A stretch of 9,458 bases of DNA from Bacteroidota bacterium (GTDB lineage Bacteria > Bacteroidota > Bacteroidia > Sphingobacteriales > Sphingobacteriaceae), in assembly GCA_013286985.1 (NCBI GenBank), contig JABDEQ010000072.1:1-9458 (forward strand), read 5' to 3'. Below, piece by piece: positions 1 through 5,828 of the stretch. The position numbers and the translations under genes were made by a program. Position 1 is the first letter of the stretch. Each line of letters opens with the position of its first letter. Below the pieces are notes generated by a model, which had not been told where the DNA came from, did not search any database, and worked only from the letters and a program-made list of their open reading frames with translations.

Positions 1-798
1 AAAATAATTGCCTTGGCCAATCAAAAAGGTGGTGTTGGTAAAACTACTTCATCAATAAATCTGGCTGCAAGTTTAGCCGTATTAGAGTATAAAACACTGT
101 TGGTTGATGCCGATCCGCAGGCCAATTCAACATCGGGTATTGGGTTTGATCCACGAAACATCAAAAACAGCATCTACGAGTGCATTATTAACCAGATTGA
201 TCCGCGTGAGGCTATTCAAAAAACGGATACGCCGAATCTTGATTTGCTGCCCGCCCACATTGACCTGGTAGGTGCCGAAATTGAGATGATCAATATGAAC
301 GACAGGGAGTATAAAATGAAAGCCGTTCTGAATGCTATTAAAGAGGATTACGATTTCATTATTATTGACTGTTCACCATCCCTGGGTTTAATTACCATCA
401 ATGCTTTAACCGCCGCCGATTCGGTAATCATCCCTGTACAGTGTGAGTATTTTGCATTGGAAGGATTGGGTAAATTATTAAATACCATTAAAATTGTTCA
501 ATCGCGCTTAAATACAAATTTACAGGTTGAAGGTATCCTGTTAACCATGTACGATGTAAGGTTGCGTTTATCAAACCAGGTGGTTGAAGAAGTACGTACC
601 CATTTTGAAGAAATGGTTTTTGATACAATTATTCAAAGAAATACCCGCTTAAGCGAGGCCCCAAGCTTTGGTGTATCTGTAATTATGCACGATGCCACCA
701 GCAAAGGAGCTATCAATTACCTGAATCTGGCGCGCGAAATTCTGCGCAAAAATGGTTTAGTTCTCTCCGAAGCAGCGGAAAAAATAGCAACAGCATAA
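1..798 (+). CDS. parA: Chromosome-partitioning ATPase ParA/Soj (5' end cut by window edge)
   Basis: ParA-family ATPase that binds DNA non-specifically in its ATP form and, with ParB, moves or orients newly copied chromosome origins; cytoplasmic, on the nucleoid. The reading frame is open from base 1 and begins K-I-I-A-L-A-N-Q-K-G-G-V-G-K-T-T. Family members usually start with two or three residues plus this KIIALANQKGG stretch, so the true ATG lies just before the window and the TTG at base 13 is not the start. The deviant Walker A box KGGVGKTT is at bases 25-48, the A' box DADPQ at about 106-120, and the Walker B-like IIIDCSPS at about 358-381. The 266 visible codons are close to full length for a chromosomal Soj. 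parB follows after 8 bp, so the two are surely co-transcribed. Soj/ParA is favoured over MinD because no C-terminal amphipathic membrane helix is seen and parB is adjacent. Confidence 0.96.
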   Translation, partial: KIIALANQKGGVGKTTSSINLAASLAVLEYKTLLVDADPQANSTSGIGFDPRNIKNSIYECIINQIDPREAIQKTDTPNLDLLPAHIDLVGAEIEMINMNDREYKMKAVLNAIKEDYDFIIIDCSPSLGLITINALTAADSVIIPVQCEYFALEGLGKLLNTIKIVQSRLNTNLQVEGILLTMYDVRLRLSNQVVEEVRTHFEEMVFDTIIQRNTRLSEAPSFGVSVIMHDATSKGAINYLNLAREILRKNGLVLSEAAEKIATA

Positions 799-806
799 AG
801 TAAGAA

Positions 807-1721
807 ATGAGTACAGAGAAAAGAAACGCGTTGGGAAGAGGATTAAGCGCATTGCTGAATGATTCTGAAAATGTACAACAGTCAAATAACAACAAAAAAA
901 CAACCGCATCAGAAAGCCCGGAAGTAAATGATCTGGGCTCGGTAAATGAAATAAAATTAACTGAAATTGAAGTAAATCCATTTCAGCCGCGTACCGAATT
1001 TGACCAGGATGCTTTAAAGGAATTATCAGATTCCATAAAACTGCAGGGGCTTATTCAGCCAATTACCGTAAGACGTTTAAATGCACACAGCTATCAGTTA
1101 ATATCGGGTGAGAGGCGTTTTCGTGCCTCGAAATTAGCGGGCTTAACGCAAATACCGGCCTATATCCGTACCGCTAACGACCAGCAGATGCTGGAAATGG
1201 CGCTCATTGAAAACATTCAGCGCGAAAATCTGAATGCTATTGAGGTGGCATTAAGTTTTCAGCGAATGATAGATGAATGCAGCCTGAAACAGGAAGAATT
1301 GGGCGAACGCGTAAGCAAAAACCGCTCAACAGTAACCAATTACCTGCGTTTATTGAAACTGCCACCGGTAATACAAGCTACCATTCGCGATGGGCAATTA
1401 ACCATGGGCCATGCAAAGGCATTAATTACCATTGAAGACTCCACCAAACAAATATATCTGCATCAACATATTATTCAACAGGGTTTATCCGTTCGTAGAA
1501 CAGAAGAACTTGTTCGTGATATGCAAAGGCCCCCGGTAAAAAAAGAGGGTAAGCAGCCTGAACCCGTATCTTTCCAGATTCAAAAAATACAGGACGACCT
1601 GGCATCAAAATTCAGTTCAAGAGTTAAATTGAAGCTGGCGGGCCAGGGCAGAGGTACTATTGAGATCCCGTTCCTATCAGACGATGATCTTAGTCGTATT
1701 CTTGAAATTATGGATTGGTGA
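807..1721 (+). CDS. parB: Chromosome-partitioning protein ParB/Spo0J
   Basis: CTP-dependent DNA clamp that loads at parS sites and stimulates the ParA ATPase. The 304 residues show the family order. A short N-terminal ParA-contact segment (LGRGLSALL, residues 9-17) and a low-complexity linker (18-45) come first. The ParB/CTPase domain follows, with NPFQPR (57-62), GLIQPITVR (81-89), the nucleotide-binding GERRFRA (101-107) and ENIQRENLN (135-143). The KorB-like helix-turn-helix is at about 160-182 (KQEELGERVSKNRSTVTNYL), and the basic C-terminal dimerisation region at about 255-304. The ATG at 807 is the only start giving the conserved N-terminus; a Shine-Dalgarno sequence is absent, which is normal for Bacteroidota. 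It lies 8 bp after parA. No parS palindrome (TGTTTCACGTGAAACA or a near match) is visible in the window, so the binding sites must be elsewhere. The gene appears complete. Confidence 0.96.
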   Translation: MSTEKRNALGRGLSALLNDSENVQQSNNNKKTTASESPEVNDLGSVNEIKLTEIEVNPFQPRTEFDQDALKELSDSIKLQGLIQPITVRRLNAHSYQLISGERRFRASKLAGLTQIPAYIRTANDQQMLEMALIENIQRENLNAIEVALSFQRMIDECSLKQEELGERVSKNRSTVTNYLRLLKLPPVIQATIRDGQLTMGHAKALITIEDSTKQIYLHQHIIQQGLSVRRTEELVRDMQRPPVKKEGKQPEPVSFQIQKIQDDLASKFSSRVKLKLAGQGRGTIEIPFLSDDDLSRILEIMDW

Positions 1722-1727
1722 AAACAT

Positions 1728-1754
1728 AACCCCTCATAGTGGATATGGGGTTTT
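1728..1754 (+). terminator. Small hairpin plus T-run after parB
   Basis: AACCCC (1728-1733) pairs with GGGGTT (1747-1752) across a 13-nt loop that can form two further A-T pairs. The right arm runs into TTTT (1751-1754). It starts 7 bp after the parB stop and ends 10 bp before the next ATG. The stem is short, so it could be a weak or partial terminator for parAB. The position supports it; the energy is not calculated. Confidence 0.5.
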
Positions 1755-1764
1755 AAATTAAGAA

Positions 1765-2451
1765 ATGTATAGATATTTGCTACTGGTTTTGTTGTGTTGG
1801 GTATGTGTATTAACTGCCGCGGCACAACGGCCCGATACAGCGTCGGCTAAGTTAAAAACTACTAAGGATACCCTGGTGGCAACCAAACAGGATACCGATG
1901 TTGTAAGGTCGTTTAAACCAAAACCCCATAAAGAAAAAGCATATCATCCCGATAGTACGCATAGTCCGCATACAGCTGTTATCCGTTCGCTGATTATACC
2001 GGGTTTGGGTCAGATTTATAATCATCAATGGTGGAAGGTTCCTGTTATTTATACCGGAATAGGTCTTTTAGGCTGGGCCGTTGTATTTAACAATACCTAT
2101 TACAATGAATTTTTAGCACTATCGAAATACCGCGAACATGGCGTTACGCCGGGCCCTAAAGACCCCTATTATAACGAGTACAACCAATATATTAATCAAC
2201 CCGACCAGGCTTTGTACGATGCTACCGATGGCTACCGCCGTAACCGCGATTTAAGCATTTTGGGTATTGTGGGTGCCTGGGGAATTAACGCAGTTGATGC
2301 TTATATTGATGCCAAGTTTATGCACAGCTACTCGGTTGATAATAACCTTAGTATGAAAGTTACGCCGAGTTTGCTTAATCAGCCGGTTTTTGCCCTCAAT
2401 AGTACCAGTTCGTATGTTATGGGGTTAAAGATTACCTTTACACTCAGATAA
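1765..2451 (+). CDS. DUF5683-family envelope protein
   Basis: A 228-residue protein of the DUF5683 family, whose function is unknown. A Sec signal peptide covers residues 1-20 (hydrophobic YLLLVLLCWVCVLTAAA, likely cut before Gln21). A charged, Lys/Thr-rich linker (21-65) follows. The conserved core has RSLIIPGLGQIYN (74-86), a hydrophobic segment at about 92-108 (KVPVIYTGIGLLGWAVV), a Tyr/Asn-rich loop (111-160), and a second conserved stretch, GYRRNRDLSILGIVGAWGINAVDAYIDAKF (157-185 or so), which may also be membrane-embedded. The last 35 residues alternate like a short beta region and end in LKITFTLR. It sits 43 bp after parB and 62 bp before dapB. In my memory of Bacteroidota genomes this protein is a usual member of the parAB-dapB-lepB cluster, which suggests a housekeeping envelope role, but no activity is known to me and none is assigned. 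Confidence 0.85.
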   Translation: MYRYLLLVLLCWVCVLTAAAQRPDTASAKLKTTKDTLVATKQDTDVVRSFKPKPHKEKAYHPDSTHSPHTAVIRSLIIPGLGQIYNHQWWKVPVIYTGIGLLGWAVVFNNTYYNEFLALSKYREHGVTPGPKDPYYNEYNQYINQPDQALYDATDGYRRNRDLSILGIVGAWGINAVDAYIDAKFMHSYSVDNNLSMKVTPSLLNQPVFALNSTSSYVMGLKITFTLR

Positions 2452-2467
2452 ATTATTAATCAATTAA

Positions 2468-2491
2468 AACTGTTAACCGTTTTAAACAGTT
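2468..2491 (+). other. Inverted repeat between the DUF5683 gene and dapB
   Basis: AACTGTT (2468-2474) and AACAGTT (2485-2491) are exact reverse complements around a 10-nt AT-rich centre. No T-run follows on the + strand, so it is a poor terminator. It could be a weak hairpin or an operator for dapB, whose ATG is 22 bp downstream. The 62-bp spacer holds no clear TAnnTTTG element. Confidence 0.35.
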
Positions 2492-2513
2492 ATAAAACCT
2501 ATAAATATTTCCG

Positions 2514-3263
2514 ATGAAAATAGCATTATTGGGATATGGTAAAATGGGTAAGATCATTGAAAAGATCGCCATTGACCGTAAGCATGAAATAGTATTGAAA
2601 ATTGATCAGGATAATCAGCATGAGCTGACTGACGAAAATTTAAAAAAAGCCGATGTCGCTATTGAATTTAGCACACCGGCTACTGTTTTGGCCAATATTA
2701 AACAATGCTTTGAAATTGGTGTGCCCGTTGTGGTTGGCACTACAGGCTGGCACGGCAATATTGATGATGTAAAGCAAGCATGCGAACAAAACGACGGCTC
2801 CATGATTTATGCAACCAATTTTAGTGTTGGCGTAAACATATTTTTTCATATCAATAAAATGCTGGCTAAACTGATGAACAACTACCCTTACTATGAAGTG
2901 CAGGTAGAAGAAATTCATCATACCCAAAAATTAGACTCACCAAGCGGAACCGCCATTACCATTGCCGAGGGAATTATTGAAAATCTTGAAAATAAAAAAG
3001 GCTGGGCTAATGTATTAACAGCCGGCAGTGAGGAAGCGACCGACGATAATATAAAGGAAGATCAGCTGCTGATAGAATCATTCCGTATTGATAGCGTTCC
3101 CGGCACGCACACGGTAATTTATGATTCTGAAGTTGACTCCATTGAGTTTAAACATACTGCTCATAACCGGAATGGCTTTGCCCTGGGTGCTGTACTGGCT
3201 GCAGAGTGGGTGCAAAACAAAAAAGGCTTTCATTCGGTGCAGGATATGTTTGACTTCAAATAG
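2514..3263 (+). CDS. dapB: 4-hydroxy-tetrahydrodipicolinate reductase
   Basis: NAD(P)H-dependent cytoplasmic enzyme that reduces 4-hydroxy-tetrahydrodipicolinate to tetrahydrodipicolinate, the branch leading to diaminopimelate (for peptidoglycan) and lysine. At 249 residues it is of the short form common in Bacteroidota. The Rossmann nucleotide loop GYGKMGKII is at residues 7-15, the family GTTGW at 75-79 and NFSVGVN at 102-108. The signature EIHHTQKLDSPSGTA (133-147) contains the catalytic His135/His136 pair and Lys139, with the substrate-binding SGT at 144-146. The C-terminal block HTAHNRNGFALGAVLAAEW (214-232) is also conserved. The glycine loop begins at residue 7, which fixes the ATG at 2514. 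The gene lies 62 bp after the DUF5683 gene and 99 bp before lepB. No missing residues or frame breaks are seen. Other dap genes are not in the window. Confidence 0.97.
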   Translation: MKIALLGYGKMGKIIEKIAIDRKHEIVLKIDQDNQHELTDENLKKADVAIEFSTPATVLANIKQCFEIGVPVVVGTTGWHGNIDDVKQACEQNDGSMIYATNFSVGVNIFFHINKMLAKLMNNYPYYEVQVEEIHHTQKLDSPSGTAITIAEGIIENLENKKGWANVLTAGSEEATDDNIKEDQLLIESFRIDSVPGTHTVIYDSEVDSIEFKHTAHNRNGFALGAVLAAEWVQNKKGFHSVQDMFDFK

Positions 3264-3272
3264 GATTTAAGT

Positions 3273-3300
3273 CTTGATTCCGGTTTTAATCCCTTGATTC
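3273..3300 (+). repeat. Short direct repeat CTTGATTC in the dapB-lepB spacer
   Basis: CTTGATTC occurs at 3273-3280 and again at 3293-3300, 20 bp apart, just after the dapB stop. The rest of the 99-bp spacer is AT-rich and shows no strong terminator and no exact TAnnTTTG promoter element. The pair may be what is left of a longer intergenic iterated repeat, or chance. Confidence 0.35.
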
Positions 3301-3362
3301 TTATCGCTAATATCTTATCCCATCATTAGTATAATTAGTTTATTATTCCCAATATTGCAAAC

Positions 3363-4511
3363 ATGAACTGGAAATTCTGGAGTAAAAAAAATAAATCTGC
3401 CAAAAAGAAAAAAAGCGCTACCCGTGAGTGGGTTGATGCTATAGTTTTTGCTGTAATTGCCGCAACACTAATTCGTACATTTTTTATTGAAGCTTACGTT
3501 ATTCCTACGCCATCAATGGAAAGATCGCTGCTTGTTGGCGACTTTTTATTTGTGAGCAAGGTTAACTATGGCGCCCGTACACCGATGACGCCCATTGCGT
3601 TTCCGTTTGCTCACCATACTATGCCTTTAATTAATACCAAGGCTTACTGGGATGGGATTGAGCTGCCGTACTATCGCTTACCCGGCTTTAGTGATGTAAA
3701 AAAAGGCGATGTTGTAGTATTTAACTACCCAATGGATGCCGACTCGCCATTGTACCGCCCGGTTGATAAACGCGAAAATTTTATTAAACGCTGCCAGGGT
3801 GCGCCCGGTGATACGCTGAGCGTGGTTGACGGACAGGTTTTTGTTGATGGTAAAGCAATGCCGAATCCGCCGAACGAATTAATGGAGTATAACTATACAA
3901 CAAATGGTATTGATGTTAATCCGGAAGTTTTAGATGAACTTAACATCAAAACGTATGAGGGGCATACTTATCCGGCAATGACGAAGGATGCAGCTGCAAC
4001 TTTAAAAGGATACTCAAATATCAAATCATTGGAGCCGGTGCTTTCGGCTAAAGGTGTTACTGATCCTAATAGTCCGGTTTATCCAACCAATCCATATCAC
4101 CCGGTTGGCCCTGCAAACCTGATGCTGAACGGTAAACAGCCCAATTATAAATGGAGTGTTGATAATTATGGTGCTATCATTATCCCTAAAAAGGGATGGA
4201 CTGTTAAGTTAGATAGCATAACCTACCCGCTTTATGAACGTTGTATTGCAGTTTACGAAAACAATAAAGTACAGGTATCAGGTAATGACATTATCATAAA
4301 CGGCAAAAAGACCGACAGTTATACCTTTAAATTGAATTATTACTGGATGATGGGCGATAACCGCCATGATTCGGACGATTCCCGCTATTGGGGTTTTGTG
4401 CCCGAAGATCATATTGTTGGTAAGGCACTGTTTATCTGGATGAGCTGGGACGACAACGCATCGTTCTTCAGCAAAATACGCTGGAGCAGGCTTTTCAGAG
4501 GAATCCACTAA
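3363..4511 (+). CDS. lepB: Type I signal peptidase LepB, long Bacteroidota form
   Basis: Inner-membrane serine protease with a Ser/Lys dyad that cuts signal peptides from exported proteins on the outer face of the membrane. The 382 residues start with a very basic cytoplasmic tail (Lys-rich, 3-18). One transmembrane helix follows at about 24-43 (VDAIVFAVIAATLIRTFF), then box B PTPSMERSLLVGD (48-60) with nucleophile Ser51. Box C/D lies around 116-150, with FIKRCQGAPGD (140-150) carrying general base Lys142. Box E is GDNRHDSDDSRYWG (331-344). Small Gram-positive type I peptidases are about 185 residues. Here extra sequence lies between Ser51 and Lys142 and a large insertion (about 165-320) lies before box E. 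The end, ALFIWMSWD, resembles that of other Bacteroidota LepB proteins and may touch the membrane. It is 99 bp downstream of dapB and converges on the Ldh_2 gene. The ATG at 3363 gives the expected N-terminus. Confidence 0.95.
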   Translation: MNWKFWSKKNKSAKKKKSATREWVDAIVFAVIAATLIRTFFIEAYVIPTPSMERSLLVGDFLFVSKVNYGARTPMTPIAFPFAHHTMPLINTKAYWDGIELPYYRLPGFSDVKKGDVVVFNYPMDADSPLYRPVDKRENFIKRCQGAPGDTLSVVDGQVFVDGKAMPNPPNELMEYNYTTNGIDVNPEVLDELNIKTYEGHTYPAMTKDAAATLKGYSNIKSLEPVLSAKGVTDPNSPVYPTNPYHPVGPANLMLNGKQPNYKWSVDNYGAIIIPKKGWTVKLDSITYPLYERCIAVYENNKVQVSGNDIIINGKKTDSYTFKLNYYWMMGDNRHDSDDSRYWGFVPEDHIVGKALFIWMSWDDNASFFSKIRWSRLFRGIH

Positions 4512-4516
4512 GGAGG

Positions 4517-4551
4517 GATTGCGGAAGTCGGAATGTCGATTGCGGAATTTA
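4517..4551. repeat. Five phased 7-bp repeat units after lepB
   Basis: Immediately after the lepB stop the sequence divides without gaps into GATTGCG, GAAGTCG, GAATGTC, GATTGCG and GAATTTA (7 bp each, 4517-4551). Every unit starts with GA, and the 10-mer GATTGCGGAA recurs at exactly 21 bp (4517-4526 and 4538-4547). Similar GATTTCG units are found at 9365-9378 and 9411-9431. The role is unknown. Confidence 0.6.
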
Positions 4552-4574
4552 CTTAATGGCCAGCATATCTTTTG

Positions 4575-4610
4575 TTCTGTCCATTCTAAAATTCTGTAAA
4601 TTCTGGTTCA
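4575..4610. repeat. Degenerate TTCTGTAAA iterated units
   Basis: TTCTGTCCA (4575-4583), TTCTAAAA (4584-4591), TTCTGTAAA (4592-4600) and TTCTGGTTCA (from 4601) follow each other, giving about four copies of an 8-9 bp unit. The stretch overlaps the inverted repeat at 4590-4619. It belongs to the non-coding convergent spacer. Confidence 0.5.
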
Positions 4611-4619
4611 GACAGAATT
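4587..4619 (-). terminator. Candidate terminator of the Ldh_2 gene
   Basis: AATTCTGT (4590-4597) and ACAGAATT (4612-4619) are exact reverse complements with a 14-nt loop. Read on the - strand, the hairpin begins 6 nt after the Ldh_2 stop and runs out into a short T-run (A's at 4588-4591 of the + strand). The stem is AT-rich, hence weak. The distance from the stop codon is the main support. Confidence 0.4.
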
Positions 4620-4625
4620 CAAAAA

Positions 4626-5699
4626 TCATAAAGGAGCTATTCCAAACTTATCGGCTAAACCATTTAAATCATTTACAACGGCATCTACTAACGGGATGCC
4701 GTTTTTTATTCTGTCTGTTTGAGCTTCCAGTTCGGGCTCGCCGGGGATAATTACTTTTTGATTGGGATCAATGGTTGAGGCCGATTTAAACCGGGTTATC
4801 CAGTTGTCCATGTGAGTCTTAAATTCATCAACAGGGCGGAAACCATCAACCCGCATGGCGCCTAAAAAATGGCCTATGCCGAGGCCGACCGGATCTGAGG
4901 GTGGATCTAAAAAGGCAACAAACGGCGGTACCCAGGGGCCATAATTAGCGCCCGATAACACTGCCGACAGGATATCAACGGAGGCGCTTAAACCAAAACC
5001 CTTGTGGCTACCATGATCGCGATCGCTACCCAATGGTAATAATGATCCACCCGATTTTAAGGCATGCGGATCGGTAGTATAATTACCAGCAGCATCCTGT
5101 ATCCAGCCTTCTGGTACTTGTTTGCCCAAACGCTGGGCTATTTCCAGCTTGCCGTTGGCAGCAGCTGATGTAGCCATATCCACCACAACTGGGGGATATT
5201 TACCCGCCGGGAAAGCATAACATATAGGGTTTGTACCCAGCAAACGTTCGTTTGAAAAAGTGGGTGCCACCAACGGGCTGGCATTGGTCATAGCATAGCC
5301 GATCATATCTTTTTCTACCGCCATTAACGTATGGTAACCCGCTATACCAAAATGGTTGGAGTTGCGAACGGCAACCCAGCCCGAGCCATATTGTTCGGCT
5401 TTTTTGATAGCTAACTGCATAGCAAACGGAGCAACCACCAGGCCAAGGCCAGCATCACCGTCAACAGTGGCCGTAGTGGGCGTTTCATGAACGACGGTAA
5501 TGTTTGGGGTGGCGTTTATGCGTTTGTTTTCCCATAGGCGCACATAGCCTATCAGGCGGGCTACACCATGGGAGTCAATTCCCCTAAGATCTGATAATAA
5601 TAAAACATCTGCAGCCAGTTCAGCATGTTCACTACTGCAGCCCATGGCCAGAAATATATTTTGGGTAAATGTACGTAAGGCAGATTCAGAGATAAGCAT
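4626..5699 (-). CDS. Ldh_2-family (malate/L-lactate/ureidoglycolate-type) NAD(P)-dependent dehydrogenase
   Basis: Cytoplasmic oxidoreductase of the Ldh_2 family, which is unrelated to classical lactate dehydrogenases. Members interconvert 2-hydroxy acids and 2-oxo acids, or reduce cyclic imino acids, with NAD(P)H: malate, (S)-lactate, sulfolactate, ureidoglycolate or piperideine-2-carboxylate. The 357 residues match the family length. Visible landmarks are DLRGIDSHGVARL (37-49) with the conserved Ser43-His44, NSNHFGIAGYH (113-123) with His116, MTNASP (137-142), GTNPICYAFP (155-164), VVVDMATS (171-178), GKLEIA (183-188), GSHKGFGLS (230-238) and GEPE (320-323). Substrate cannot be deduced: no catabolic neighbours are present. 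The ATG at 5699 gives the normal N-terminus, and a promoter-like element ends only 4 bp before it. The gene converges on lepB, and its 3' end carries a terminator-like hairpin that acts in the opposite direction. The neighbour on its 5' side, 129 bp away, is the NHL lipoprotein gene, with a hairpin between. Confidence 0.93.
   Translation of the reverse strand: MLISESALRTFTQNIFLAMGCSSEHAELAADVLLLSDLRGIDSHGVARLIGYVRLWENKRINATPNITVVHETPTTATVDGDAGLGLVVAPFAMQLAIKKAEQYGSGWVAVRNSNHFGIAGYHTLMAVEKDMIGYAMTNASPLVAPTFSNERLLGTNPICYAFPAGKYPPVVVDMATSAAANGKLEIAQRLGKQVPEGWIQDAAGNYTTDPHALKSGGSLLPLGSDRDHGSHKGFGLSASVDILSAVLSGANYGPWVPPFVAFLDPPSDPVGLGIGHFLGAMRVDGFRPVDEFKTHMDNWITRFKSASTIDPNQKVIIPGEPELEAQTDRIKNGIPLVDAVVNDLNGLADKFGIAPL
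4677..4707 (+). terminator. Strong intrinsic terminator on the + strand, inside the opposing gene
   Basis: AACGGCATC (4677-4685) and GATGCCGTT (4695-4703) form a perfect 9-bp stem with a 9-nt loop, and the right arm runs into six T's (4702-4707). There is no matching A-run on the left side, so it works only for + strand transcripts. The only upstream + strand gene is lepB, whose stop is 166 bp away. The stretch is also coding on the - strand: it encodes the KNGIPLVDAV part of the Ldh_2 protein. Confidence 0.65.
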
Positions 5700-5703
5700 T
5701 CTA

Positions 5704-5733
5704 CAAATATAGTAACCTTAACGGATGGTAAAA
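5704..5733 (-). promoter_or_regulatory. Bacteroidota-type promoter of the Ldh_2 gene
   Basis: On the - strand TATATTTG (5711 to 5704) is an exact match to the -7 consensus TAnnTTTG. A TTTT tract (5733-5730) lies 18 nt upstream, near the place of the -33 TTTG element, as a partial match. The -7 motif ends only 4 bp before the ATG, so the transcript would have almost no leader. Confidence 0.55.
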
Positions 5734-5768
5734 CCCCTGAAACTTTGCAAGCCGGCCGGATAGGAAAC

Positions 5769-5813
5769 TGCTAAAGCTTTTAAGCTGCCAGATAGAGTCT
5801 GAAAGCTTTAGCA
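5769..5813 (-). terminator. Long hairpin downstream of the NHL lipoprotein gene
   Basis: TGCTAAAGCTTT (5769-5780) and AAAGCTTTAGCA (5802-5813) are perfect 12-bp reverse complements. Inside, CAGA (5789-5792) and TCTG (5798-5801) stack directly on one arm with a 5-nt loop, leaving an 8-nt bulge on the other. It starts 16 bp after the lipoprotein stop on the - strand and precedes the Ldh_2 promoter. The T-run beyond it is poor (GTTTCC), so it may stabilise the 3' end more than terminate. Confidence 0.5.
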
Positions 5814-5828
5814 TTACTTTAAAAGCAG

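Noticed and set aside
13..15. TTG at base 13 as the parA start codon
   Set aside because: The frame is open to base 1 and encodes KIIALANQKGG, the usual ParA beginning, so the real start is upstream of the window.
4511..4516. AGGAGG after the lepB stop as a ribosome binding site for a small gene
   Set aside because: It is followed only by a TTG-started reading frame of about 28 codons and an ATG frame of seven codons, both made of the iterated repeats. Shine-Dalgarno use is rare in this phylum.
4556..4750. 64-codon + strand reading frame over the lepB/Ldh_2 junction
   Set aside because: It runs through the repeat spacer and the antisense of the well-supported Ldh_2 C-terminus. The product is low-complexity and unlike any family I know.
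5482..5497. GTTTCATGAAC-like stretch as a parS site for ParB
   Set aside because: It lacks the central CACGTG and the full dyad of TGTTTCACGTGAAACA and lies inside the Ldh_2 coding region.
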